A DNA stretch of 6,075 nt from Rhodocyclaceae bacterium UBA1310 (GTDB lineage: Bacteria; Pseudomonadota; Gammaproteobacteria; Burkholderiales; Rhodocyclaceae). Under the pieces are notes generated by a model, which had not been told where the DNA came from, ran no database searches, and was given only the letters and a program-made list of their open reading frames with translations. The stretch lies in the NCBI GenBank assembly GCA_002307175.1, contig DBTS01000121.1, positions 3,527-9,601 of the forward strand. Reading direction: 5' to 3'. Made by a program: the position numbers and the translations under genes. This document shows, piece by piece, positions 1 through 6,075 of this stretch; position 1 is the first letter of the stretch; every line of letters begins with the position of its first letter.

Positions 1-86
1 GAGAGAGGGGGATTCGAACCCCCGTCAGGGTGTAACCCTGAACACGCTTTCCAGGCGTGCGACTTAAACCACTCATCCATCTCTCC
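1..86 (-). tRNA. tRNA-Ser (anticodon GGA), 3' end cut by window edge
   Basis: Read on the minus strand, this folds as a class II tRNA. The 5' acceptor strand GGAGAGA (plus positions 80-86) pairs with the 3' strand at 1-6. The anticodon stem CACGC/GCGTG (43-47 and 55-59) encloses a seven-base loop with anticodon GGA at plus positions 50-52, which reads UCC and UCU serine codons. A long variable arm with a six-base stem TCAGGG/CCCTGA is diagnostic of tRNA-Ser. The T arm has a five-G/five-C stem around TTCGAAT. The D stem is slightly unusual (GAT/GTC with a T-G wobble) but still pairs. The last acceptor base, the discriminator base and any encoded CCA lie outside the window. Confidence 0.97.
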
Positions 87-101
87 AACAGCAGAGGCAG
101 A

Positions 102-131
102 ATTATAGCCATGAACCAGCTGGACTGGCAA
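102..131 (-). promoter_or_regulatory. sigma-70 promoter of tRNA-Ser
   Basis: On the minus strand a perfect -10 hexamer TATAAT (plus 102-107) lies 18 bases from a -35 hexamer TTGCCA (plus 126-131). Transcription would begin near position 95, about nine bases before the mature tRNA 5' end. The bases just upstream of the -35 (plus 132-160) are strongly A/T-rich and could act as an UP element, as is common for stable-RNA promoters. The hexamers and spacing are seen directly; the UP element is inference. Confidence 0.85.
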
Positions 132-188
132 GTAATTTGTGAAATTATTTTCGTAATATCGTGCCGGAACCAAAATTGGCTTGTTTTG

Positions 189-266
189 CCCTAAGCTAGG
201 GAAACCTAACACGCAATATAGACGAGGCGCTCAGCGCCCGACAGAGAAAATGGAGCCAGTGGCTCC
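189..266 (+). promoter_or_regulatory. msrP upstream region with three inverted repeats
   Basis: Three short perfect inverted repeats lie in series before msrP. They are CCCTA-AGC-TAGGG at 189-201, GGCGC-TCA-GCGCC at 226/227-238 (six-base arms if the centre is one base), and GGAGCC-AGT-GGCTCC at 252-266. The last one ends directly against the msrP Shine-Dalgarno sequence. They could be operator sites, or hairpins in the mRNA leader that affect ribosome access. A possible -10-like TATAGA lies at 217-222, but no convincing -35 stands at the right distance, so I do not call a promoter. The function is inference; the repeats are seen directly. Confidence 0.45.
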
Positions 267-273
267 GGAAGGA
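267..273 (+). promoter_or_regulatory. ribosome binding site of msrP
   Basis: GGAAGGA ends six bases before the ATG at 280. This strong site decides the msrP start: the open frame extends upstream to a TTG at 181, but only the ATG at 280 has both a ribosome binding site and a sensible Tat signal length after it. Confidence 0.85.
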
Positions 274-279
274 TTTGCC

Positions 280-1224
280 ATGCTGATTCGCCGCCCCTCC
301 GATGTATTGCCGTCGGAGATCACTTCGCGCGAGCTGTATCAAGGCCGCCGACACTTTCTTCAGCAAGGAGCTGGTCTGGCCCTGACGGGCGCTGCTGCGC
401 TCGGGATGCCCTGGACGGCAGCCCAGGCTGCGGCACTGAAGGGGTTTATGCCCGATAAATCCCCTCATCCAGATGACAAGCCTACTCCGCTCAAGGATGT
501 GACGAGCTACAACAATTATTACGAGTTTGGCGTGGATAAGGATGAGCCGGCCAAAAATGTGGGCGCCTTTAAATTGCGGCCATGGACAGTGACTGTTGAC
601 GGCTTATGCAACAAGCCGAAGACTTTCGGGATTGAAGACCTGCTGAAGTTTGCGCCGCTTGAGGAGCGCATCTATCGCATGCGCTGCGTGGAGGGCTGGT
701 CGATGGTGATTCCGTGGATCGGTTTCCAGCTGGGCGCCCTGCTTCGTGCGGTGGAACCGCAAGGGAGTGCAAAGTTCGTGGAGTTTACGACGGCATTCGA
801 CAGCAAGACCATGCCGGGCGTGAAATATGCCGTGCTGGATTGGCCGTACAAGGAGGGTTTGCGCCTGGACGAGGCCAAACACCCGCTCACCCTGCTCGCG
901 CTGGGCCTGTACGGCGAGGAGTTGCTGGCGCAGAACGGGGCGCCCATCCGGCTTGTGGTGCCGTGGAAATATGGCTTCAAGGGGGCAAAATCCATCGTCC
1001 ATATCCGCCTGGTTGAAAAAATGCCTGCGACCGCCTGGAACAAGGCTGCGCCCAATGAATACGGCTTCTATTCGAACGTAAATCCGGCGGTGGATCATCC
1101 GCGCTGGTCGCAGGCCACAGAGCGGCGCATCGGGGAATTTTCGAAGCGCAAGACGCTGCCATTCAACGGGTACAGCGAGGTGGCTTCGCTGTATTCGGGC
1201 ATGGATCTGAAGAAGTTCTTCTGA
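280..1224 (+). CDS. msrP: Periplasmic protein-methionine-sulfoxide reductase, molybdopterin catalytic subunit MsrP (YedY)
   Basis: This gene encodes 314 residues. MsrP reduces methionine sulfoxide in periplasmic proteins, using a molybdenum-molybdopterin cofactor and electrons from MsrQ. The N-terminus has a twin-arginine signal: GRRHFLQ at residues 22-28, a hydrophobic Gly/Ala-rich stretch to about 43, then a probable cleavage site near AQA (48-50). Tat export fits folding with the cofactor in the cytoplasm. The sulfite-oxidase-type molybdopterin domain follows. Visible signatures are YNNYYEFG (77-84), RMRCVEGWS with the expected molybdenum-ligand Cys136, VPWKYGFKG (227-235) and the C-terminal DHPRWSQATER (272-282). 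The protein closely resembles my memory of E. coli YedY (about 334 residues) along its whole length. The ATG at 280 is preferred over an upstream TTG because of its ribosome binding site. The stop codon lies two bases before msrQ, so the two form an operon. Confidence 0.97.
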   Translation: MLIRRPSDVLPSEITSRELYQGRRHFLQQGAGLALTGAAALGMPWTAAQAAALKGFMPDKSPHPDDKPTPLKDVTSYNNYYEFGVDKDEPAKNVGAFKLRPWTVTVDGLCNKPKTFGIEDLLKFAPLEERIYRMRCVEGWSMVIPWIGFQLGALLRAVEPQGSAKFVEFTTAFDSKTMPGVKYAVLDWPYKEGLRLDEAKHPLTLLALGLYGEELLAQNGAPIRLVVPWKYGFKGAKSIVHIRLVEKMPATAWNKAAPNEYGFYSNVNPAVDHPRWSQATERRIGEFSKRKTLPFNGYSEVASLYSGMDLKKFF

Positions 1225-1226
1225 CC

Positions 1227-1847
1227 ATGGCGGGCTTATGGCAACCCTCCAAGGGCGCCCTGCTTGCGATTCGCTTGGTGGTGTTCATGCTATGCCTTGT
1301 GCCGGCGGTTTATCTTGCCTGGGGGGCATGGCGTGATGCGCTGGGCGCAAATCCGATCGAGGCGATTACCCACGCCACCGGCGAGTGGACACTGCGCCTG
1401 CTACTCGTGGGGCTGGCAATCACACCCTTGCGGCGCCTGACCGGGCTTGACTGGCTGGTTCGCCTGCGCCGCATGCTGGGCCTGTACGCCTTCTTTTATG
1501 GCTGTCTGCATCTGGTGACTTATGTGTGGCTGGACCAGTTTTTCGACTGGGGTGGAATCCTGCATGACATTGCCAAGCGGCCCTTCATCACGGTGGGCTT
1601 TGCCGCTATCGTGGTGATGCTGCTTTTAGCAGCCACTTCCTTCAATGCCGCAATGCGGGCCTTGGGGGGCAAGCGCTGGCAGGCACTGCACCGACTGGTC
1701 TATGCGGCAGTAATATGCGGGGTACTGCATTACTGGTGGCTGGTAAAACGCGACCTGACCTGGCCGATTTTTTATGCGCTGATTCTGGTGGGGCTGCTGT
1801 CTTTCCGTGCGTTTCGAAAGCAGCGTGCGGCGGGTCGGCGAAATTGA
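1227..1847 (+). CDS. msrQ: MsrQ, haem-binding membrane subunit of the MsrPQ methionine sulfoxide repair system
   Basis: This is a 206-residue inner-membrane protein of the ferric-reductase-like transmembrane family. It binds b-type haem and passes electrons, thought to come from quinols or a flavin reductase, to periplasmic MsrP. About six hydrophobic segments are visible, near residues 13-33, 52-67, 84-102, 119-138, 154-172 and 177-194, with a basic C-terminus. Histidines His95 (GCLHLVTY), His155 (WQALHRL) and His168 (GVLHYWW) have spacings of 60 and 13. These equal the spacings of the haem-ligand histidines 91, 151 and 164 that I recall for E. coli MsrQ. The ATG follows the msrP stop after two bases, and I see no strong ribosome binding site, only GAAGAAG-like purines inside the end of msrP. 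Translation is therefore probably coupled. The length is normal for the family. Confidence 0.95.
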   Translation: MAGLWQPSKGALLAIRLVVFMLCLVPAVYLAWGAWRDALGANPIEAITHATGEWTLRLLLVGLAITPLRRLTGLDWLVRLRRMLGLYAFFYGCLHLVTYVWLDQFFDWGGILHDIAKRPFITVGFAAIVVMLLLAATSFNAAMRALGGKRWQALHRLVYAAVICGVLHYWWLVKRDLTWPIFYALILVGLLSFRAFRKQRAAGRRN

Positions 1848-1895
1848 TATTTTTGCCAGATTTGGCGGCCGTTTGTCGGATTGCCTGGCAGGCGT

Positions 1896-1913
1896 AAAAC
1901 CCGTTTCCCGGGC
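1896..1913 (-). terminator. weak candidate terminator after the 173-residue hypothetical gene
   Basis: On the minus strand, downstream of the stop at 1949, CCCG-GGAAA-CGGG (plus 1900-1912) can form a four-base GC stem, five with a G-U pair, and is followed by TTTTA (plus 1895-1899). The stem is short, so this is only a candidate. The 101-bp convergent gap also holds GCCTG-G-CAGGC (1883-1893) and GCCA-GATT-TGGC (1855-1866). Neither has a following T-run in the right direction for msrQ. Confidence 0.3.
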
Positions 1914-1948
1914 GTAATCCAAGCCCTGAAAATGAAATCCGTGTGGCG

Positions 1949-2470
1949 TCAGCGCAGGTAGGGTTTAACGCGGGCTTTGAATGCCACGGCCATCGTGACG
2001 CGTTTGGAGCCATTCAGTTCGCTGATGATGTCGTTGCCCAGCGAGATGAAATCACGAATGGTTTCAGCCTTTTCGAGCTTCTTCATCGCAACGCTGGCGG
2101 CCTTGCCGGAGAAGACTTCCGGAATGGTTTCGCGATACATCCGCCCCAATGCCATAAGCTTGCCAGCTTCATCCTGCGGCACGAACTCCACGGGCTGGGG
2201 CACCGACATCAGCGTGGCCGGGCGTGAAGCATCCCGCTCGTCACTGCCCCGCAAAACCTTCTGCACCGGCTGAATGAGGCCGGCATCCTGCAGCTGCAGG
2301 AGGTGCTCTTCTGTGATGCCGGCTGGCGACAGAGTCTTGACGAGGTCGGTACTGGATTGTTTACCATCTATCATGACCAGAAGTGTACGCAGACGCGGGT
2401 GCAGACGAAGCTGCCGTTGCTGCAGTTCGTCGACCCCGAACACTGTTTTGGTGAAGATGACGCCGTCCAT
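1949..2470 (-). CDS. Conserved hypothetical protein with winged-helix-like N-terminal region
   Basis: This encodes 173 residues with no signal peptide and no membrane segment, so it is probably cytoplasmic. Residues 8-70 run KTVFGVDELQQR, then LHPRLRTLLVMIDGK, then TDLVKTL, then an ITEEHLLQLQDAGLIQPV helix and strand. That order resembles a small winged-helix-like module I remember at the N-terminus of uncharacterised betaproteobacterial proteins. Residues 71-100 look like a linker rich in Pro, Ser and charged residues. The C-terminal part (101-173) is predicted helical and charged, with MYRETIPEVF and MKKLEKAETIRDFISL, and ends in a basic tail. The ATG at 2468-2470 has an AGGGA ribosome binding site four bases away. 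The gene lies 112 bp downstream of the yoaA-like helicase on the same strand, but a possible terminator separates them. I do not recognise a function; DNA binding or protein-protein contact would be a guess. Confidence 0.85.
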   Translation of the reverse strand: MDGVIFTKTVFGVDELQQRQLRLHPRLRTLLVMIDGKQSSTDLVKTLSPAGITEEHLLQLQDAGLIQPVQKVLRGSDERDASRPATLMSVPQPVEFVPQDEAGKLMALGRMYRETIPEVFSGKAASVAMKKLEKAETIRDFISLGNDIISELNGSKRVTMAVAFKARVKPYLR

Positions 2471-2474
2471 GCCG

Positions 2475-2479
2475 TCCCT
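2475..2479 (-). promoter_or_regulatory. ribosome binding site of the hypothetical gene
   Basis: On the minus strand AGGGA lies four bases before the ATG at 2468-2470. It supports that start and is the best purine run near the beginning of the frame. Confidence 0.6.
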
Positions 2480-2490
2480 GATTTTTGGCT

Positions 2491-2527
2491 AAAACACCCC
2501 GGCACTCCCCTAAGCACCGGAAGGGTG
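2491..2527 (-). terminator. candidate imperfect terminator after the helicase gene
   Basis: On the minus strand CACC (plus 2524-2527) pairs with GGTG (2495-2498) and CCGG (2517-2520) pairs with CCGG (2499-2502). The stem has a three-base bulge and a 14-base loop and is followed by TTTT (plus 2491-2494). It sits between the helicase stop and the start of the hypothetical gene. The large loop and bulge make it weak. It may reduce rather than stop read-through, or it may not act at all. Confidence 0.35.
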
Positions 2528-2582
2528 GGGCAATTCTAGAACAAACAATGCGCTTTTGGATACGCCGAAAGTAGCATTTTCT

Positions 2583-4565
2583 TTATTTGTCTGTGGCCGA
2601 AAGGTCGCGGGAAGCCACTGCTGGAGCAGGCAGGCTTTCGAGAAACTCAATCACTTCTTCCCGGATCTGCGAGCGGCGCATGGCAGGCAGGCTCTGCCAG
2701 ACACGGCGCCCATAGGGCTTGGTGATCATGCGCGGATCACACACCATGAGCACGCCACGGTCCCGTTCGGTACGGATGAGGCGCCCTGCCCCCTGTTTCA
2801 TGCTGATCACGGCACGCGGCAACTGGTAATCCATAAAGGGATTGCGCCCCTGCTTCTCGATCCATTCGACGCGGGCCTTGAGAACCGGGTCATCAGGCGG
2901 GGCAAAGGGCAGTTTGTCGATAATAACGACTGACAACGCATCGCCAGGCACGTCCACGCCTTCCCAGAAACTCTGACTGGCCACGAGCACGGCATTGCCA
3001 AGCCGGCGGAAACGCTCCAGCAGCTCGCTGCGCGAAGCCTGCCCCTGAAGCAGCAATGGAAAATCCAGCGCCTGACGGTGAAACCGCGATTCCAGCCCTT
3101 CGTGAATGCGCTGCATGGCACGCAGCGAGGTGCATAGCACGAAAGTGCGCCCCTGCGCGGCGCGGATAACCGGTACCGCTTCCTCGATCACGGCATCAAT
3201 AAAATCCGGGCTGTTTGGGTCTGGCATATTCTTCGGTGCGTACAGCACAGCCTGGGTGGCGTAGTCGAAGGGGCTGCCCCACATGCCTGTCACCGGCTGC
3301 GGATCGAGCATATTCAAGCCCAACTCACCGTTGTAGTGCGCAAAGTTCTTGCCTACAGCCAGCGTGGCGGAGGCAAAAATCCAGCTCTTGGCCTGCCCCT
3401 CGATCTGTTTGCGGAAGATATTGGCAATGTTCAGCGGAGTGACGTTGAGTGAAGCAGACTGACTGAAGACCTCCACCCAGCGGATACTCTCCGGCTGATC
3501 CAGGCGGCGCCAGCCGGACACTTTCTTGTGCAGCTCGGTGGCGCGTTGCCAGCACTTTTCCAGCCCTTCGGAACGCTCTGCCTGACTTTCCGTGTATTCA
3601 ACGAACTGCTCCAGTTCGTCTTCGGCTTTCGTCAGCGCCTCTACGAATTCCGGGCGCTCAATGATCTGCTCGTAGGCCAGGCGGGCGTTTTCACCGGGGA
3701 TCGCCAGACGCAGGTCGCGCGCCACCTTTTCCAGCGTGCGCGTGCCTTCGATCAGATCCAGCGCATCGCGTGCCCCCACCATCGCCTCCATGCGGGTGTC
3801 GCGTGCCAGATCAAGCATCTGGCCGGTGCTAGCGGATTCGCCAAAAAACATGCTCGCGGTTTCAGGCAGCTGATGGGCTTCGTCGAAGATCACAGTATTG
3901 CAGGCGGGCAGCAGCTCTCCCATGCCTTCATCGCGCAGCATCACATCGGCGAAGAACAGGTGGTGATTCACCACCACCACGTCAGCCTCCTGAGCGTTGC
4001 GGCGCGCTGCCATCACGAAACACTCCTTGGCGTTGGGGCAATCCTGCCCCAGGCAGTTCTCACGCGTCGAAGTTGCCGTGATCCAGACGGTGGCATCTTC
4101 CGGCACACCGGCGCACTCTGCCTTGTCGCCAGTCTGGGTAGTCAGCAGCCATTTGCTGATGGTACGGATGTAGGAAACATCCTCACGGTTGATAAAACGC
4201 CCTTCGATCTGGGCGTGTGCCACGTGATAGTGGCAGACATAATTTTGCCGCCCTTTCAGCAAGGCCACCCCGACTGGCACCTTGAGCGCCTTGCGCACCG
4301 CCGGCAGATCGCGATGAAAGAGCTGATCCTGCAGGGTTTTCGTTCCCGTGGAAATAATCACCTTGCCGCCTGACAGCAATGCCGGTACAAGATAAGCGAA
4401 AGTCTTGCCGGTGCCGGTACCAGCCTCGGCGACGAGCACGCGATTGCCATGAATGGCATCCGCTATGGCCTGGGCCATTTCAAGCTGCTGGGCGCGCGGA
4501 CGGAAGCCGGGAATCACACGGGCGAGAGAGCCGTCGTCGGCAAAGTGGGCAGCAATGTCTTGCAT
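2583..4565 (-). CDS. yoaA: YoaA/DinG-family ATP-dependent DNA helicase with an iron-sulfur cluster
   Basis: This encodes 660 residues of an XPD-like superfamily 2 helicase. Such enzymes use ATP to unwind DNA 5' to 3'. E. coli YoaA pairs with the polymerase III chi subunit (HolC) to help damaged forks. Motifs in order are Walker A EAGTGTGKT (47-55); four cysteines of the 4Fe-4S domain at 111, 171, 176 and 182 (NYVC, then NCLGQDCPNAKEC); the DEAH box at 228-231; SATL at 399-402; QSFWEGVDVPGD (531-542); and the arginine-finger motif QGAGRLIR (591-598). All key residues are intact. IPGFRPRAQQLEMA and other stretches match my memory of YoaA better than DinG, and E. coli YoaA is similar in length (about 636). 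I chose the ATG at 4563-4565 because MQDIAAHFADDG aligns with the YoaA N-terminus. A GTG at 4614-4616 would add 17 residues. Neither start has a clear ribosome binding site. Confidence 0.95.
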   Translation of the reverse strand: MQDIAAHFADDGSLARVIPGFRPRAQQLEMAQAIADAIHGNRVLVAEAGTGTGKTFAYLVPALLSGGKVIISTGTKTLQDQLFHRDLPAVRKALKVPVGVALLKGRQNYVCHYHVAHAQIEGRFINREDVSYIRTISKWLLTTQTGDKAECAGVPEDATVWITATSTRENCLGQDCPNAKECFVMAARRNAQEADVVVVNHHLFFADVMLRDEGMGELLPACNTVIFDEAHQLPETASMFFGESASTGQMLDLARDTRMEAMVGARDALDLIEGTRTLEKVARDLRLAIPGENARLAYEQIIERPEFVEALTKAEDELEQFVEYTESQAERSEGLEKCWQRATELHKKVSGWRRLDQPESIRWVEVFSQSASLNVTPLNIANIFRKQIEGQAKSWIFASATLAVGKNFAHYNGELGLNMLDPQPVTGMWGSPFDYATQAVLYAPKNMPDPNSPDFIDAVIEEAVPVIRAAQGRTFVLCTSLRAMQRIHEGLESRFHRQALDFPLLLQGQASRSELLERFRRLGNAVLVASQSFWEGVDVPGDALSVVIIDKLPFAPPDDPVLKARVEWIEKQGRNPFMDYQLPRAVISMKQGAGRLIRTERDRGVLMVCDPRMITKPYGRRVWQSLPAMRRSQIREEVIEFLESLPAPAVASRDLSATDK

Positions 4566-4786
4566 GATGGAATTCGGGGGGAGAATACTGGGCCCGACAG
4601 ATAATCCGTTGGGCACTCGAAACCGCCAATCTTAACATGCCTGGATGATCGGTCCGATTCATGCGATCAGCGTAGCCTGATATTAAAAGCTCGCAAAGGG
4701 GCGCAAAATCGGCAATTCCCCGATTGTTTCGCTGAATCCGCGAGGCTACAGTTACCCCAATATCCTCTATTCCCGGATCCGGTTCC
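4566..4786. promoter_or_regulatory. divergent intergenic region between the helicase and the secretion ATPase
   Basis: This 221-bp gap must hold the promoters of both flanking genes. It contains small inverted repeats ATCGG-T-CCGAT (4648-4658), ATCAG-CGTAGC-CTGAT (4666-4681) and a perfect ten-base palindrome CCGGATCCGG (4773-4782). For the helicase, the minus strand offers a weak pair, TTGCGA (plus 4691-4696) and TACGCT (plus 4669-4674) with a 16-base spacer, and a lone TAATAT (plus 4680-4685). I found no LexA-like CTGT-N8-ACAG site. Only the location and the repeats are solid; their use as operators is inference. Confidence 0.5.
4724..4752 (+). promoter_or_regulatory. candidate sigma-70 promoter of the GspE-type gene
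   Basis: TTGTTT (4724-4729) and TACAGT (4747-4752) are separated by the optimal 17 bases. They match the -35 and -10 consensus at three and four of six positions. Transcription would start near 4759, giving a leader of about 28 bases before the ATG at 4787. This is plausible, but the hexamers are weak. Confidence 0.35.
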
Positions 4787-6075
4787 ATGCCCAAAACAGC
4801 TTCGGGGGCTTCCCCCCACCATAAGGCGAAAGTCGTTTCAATCACCGAAGCTGATCACAAGCTCACTCTCAAGGAAATCCTCCAGCACATGCTGGAAGAC
4901 AAACTGCTGAGCCGCGAGGAAGCCGAGCAGATTCACGCCCGCCGGCAGGCGATAAAATCCAATCAGCATCCACTCGTCACCCTGGCGAACATGGGGCTGA
5001 AAGACCCCAGAACGCCCAACAAGGCGCTGCATCTCGAAGCCCTGACCGAGTGGCTGGCAGGCAAGATCAATGTTGAATACTTTCACATTGATCCGCTGAA
5101 GATCAACTTTTCCAGCATCACCGAAGTGATGTCTTCCGCCTATGCTGCACGCCTGCAGGTGCTCCCTGTGCAGGTAACCTCCAGCGAGGTGGTCATCGCC
5201 AGCGCCGAGCCGTGGATACGCGAGTGGGAACGCGAAATCTCGAGCATCGCCCGCAAACCGATCCGCCGGGTGTTCGCCAACCCGCAGGATATCGAGCGTT
5301 TCCAGGTGGAGTTTTACAATCTGGCACGCTCGGTCAAGAAAGCCTCGCAGGCCGAGTCCCAGCGCGGGAATACGCTGCAGAACTTCGAGCAGCTGGTCGA
5401 ACTCTCGCAGACCAACCGCCAGTTCGACGCCAATGAACAGCACATCGTCAGCATCGTCGATTGGCTGTGGCAGTACGCCTTTGATCAGCGCGCCTCGGAT
5501 ATCCATGTGGAGCCGCGCCGCGATTTCGGCGTGGTGCGCTTCCGTATTGATGGGGTGCTGCATCAGGTCTACCAGCTGCCGATGTCGGTCATCAATGCGA
5601 TGACCAGCCGTATCAAGATCCTCGGCCGCATGGACGTCGTCGAAAAGCGCCGCCCCCAGGATGGCCGTATCAAAACGCGTACACCGCAGGGTACCGAGGT
5701 GGAATTGCGTCTCTCCACGCTGCCCACAGCGTTTGGCGAAAAGCTCGTGATGCGCATCTTCGACCCGGACGTGCTGGTGCGCAGCTTTGCCGAGCTGGGC
5801 TTTACCGACGACGACATGACCCGCTGGACTGCGATGACCACCCGCCCCAACGGCATCATTCTGGTTACCGGGCCTACGGGCTCGGGGAAAACCACCACGC
5901 TGTATTCCACCCTCAAGCAGCTGGCCACCCAGGAAGTGAATGTGTGCACGATCGAAGACCCGATCGAAATGGTGGAGTCCGCCTTCAACCAGATGCAGGT
6001 GCAGGCTTCCATCGACCTGAACTTCGCCGATGGGGTGCGCGCCCTGCTGCGTCAGGACCCGGACATCATCATGAT
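4787..6075 (+). CDS. GspE/PulE/PilB-type secretion ATPase, 3' end beyond the window
   Basis: The visible part is 429 codons plus two bases, with no stop before the window ends; such proteins usually run to about 570-600 residues. The family forms hexameric cytoplasmic ATPases that drive type II secretion or type IV pilus assembly. Residues 24-180 correspond to the variable N-terminal region that docks to the membrane platform. The ATPase half shows RASDIHVEP (235-243), RFRIDGVLH (251-259), KRRPQDGRI (287-295), Walker A GPTGSGKTT (362-370), the Asp box TIEDPIE (388-394) and the start of Walker B at LLRQDPDIIM (420-429). The zinc-binding four-cysteine motif would lie downstream. The ATG at 4787 is the first start after an in-frame stop at 4733-4735. 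Its ribosome binding site is weak (GGA at 4775-4777). No pilin or other secretion gene is in the window, so I cannot assign gspE versus pilB and leave the symbol empty. Confidence 0.93.
   Translation, partial: MPKTASGASPHHKAKVVSITEADHKLTLKEILQHMLEDKLLSREEAEQIHARRQAIKSNQHPLVTLANMGLKDPRTPNKALHLEALTEWLAGKINVEYFHIDPLKINFSSITEVMSSAYAARLQVLPVQVTSSEVVIASAEPWIREWEREISSIARKPIRRVFANPQDIERFQVEFYNLARSVKKASQAESQRGNTLQNFEQLVELSQTNRQFDANEQHIVSIVDWLWQYAFDQRASDIHVEPRRDFGVVRFRIDGVLHQVYQLPMSVINAMTSRIKILGRMDVVEKRRPQDGRIKTRTPQGTEVELRLSTLPTAFGEKLVMRIFDPDVLVRSFAELGFTDDDMTRWTAMTTRPNGIILVTGPTGSGKTTTLYSTLKQLATQEVNVCTIEDPIEMVESAFNQMQVQASIDLNFADGVRALLRQDPDIIM

Noticed and set aside
1..180. tRNA-Ser as an integration site for a mobile island
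   Set aside because: tRNA-Ser genes are common attachment sites, but the 3' end lies at the window edge and the inward side holds only housekeeping genes. There is no integrase and no repeated tRNA fragment.
181..279. N-terminal extension of MsrP from the TTG at 181
   Set aside because: The 33 extra residues would precede the Tat signal, run through the inverted repeats and lack a ribosome binding site, while the ATG at 280 has a strong one.
604..1098. A 164-codon open frame on the minus strand inside msrP
   Set aside because: It is antisense to the conserved molybdopterin domain of msrP, with no domain features of its own.
1848..1948. Terminator for msrPQ in the convergent gap
   Set aside because: The small hairpins here lack a T-run downstream on the plus strand, so I could not support a plus-strand terminator.
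3528..4373. A 281-codon open frame on the plus strand inside the helicase gene
   Set aside because: It is antisense to a helicase with all motifs intact. Its translation has no recognisable domain, is rich in His, Gln and Arg, and it has no supporting ribosome binding site. It is a by-product of GC-rich codon use.
4566..4786. Possible LexA box controlling the helicase gene
   Set aside because: The nearest sequence, CTGTCGGGCCCAG on the minus strand (plus 4588-4600), has the wrong half-site and length for CTGT-N8-ACAG. No other match is present.
4838..5563. A 241-codon open frame on the minus strand inside the secretion ATPase gene
   Set aside because: It is antisense to a clear GspE-type sequence, and its translation shows no family features. 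It is a shadow frame.

Overview
The window reads as ordinary chromosomal sequence from a proteobacterium, most likely a betaproteobacterium of the Nitrosomonadales/Gallionellales type. This rests on the resemblance of the encoded proteins to families I remember from that group, a moderately high GC content and a standard sigma-70 promoter in front of a tRNA gene. No database search was possible, so the taxonomy is inference.

Layout. Positions 1-86 hold a tRNA-Ser(GGA) on the minus strand, cut by the window edge only in its last few 3' bases, with a textbook promoter behind it. Diverging from it on the plus strand is a two-gene operon: msrP (280-1224), a Tat-exported molybdenum enzyme, and msrQ (1227-1847), its haem-containing membrane partner. 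The 5' region of msrP carries three short inverted repeats. The operon converges on a minus-strand pair: a conserved hypothetical protein (1949-2470) downstream of a yoaA/dinG-family iron-sulfur helicase gene (2583-4565). The helicase gene is divergent, across a 221-bp intergenic region, from a GspE/PulE-type secretion ATPase (4787 to beyond 6075) that runs off the window.

How the genes work together. MsrQ passes electrons from the membrane to MsrP, which repairs oxidised methionines in periplasmic proteins. The helicase belongs to DNA repair and replication-fork maintenance. The hypothetical protein follows it in the same direction, but a possible weak terminator lies between them, so a shared operon is unproven. 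The GspE-type protein is probably a cytoplasmic motor of a type II secretion or type IV pilus-like machine. None of the other genes in the window belongs to such a machine.

I see no mobile element, CRISPR array, phage gene or clear novel system. The most interesting points are the inverted-repeat-rich msrP leader, the uncharacterised 173-residue protein and the apparently isolated secretion ATPase.
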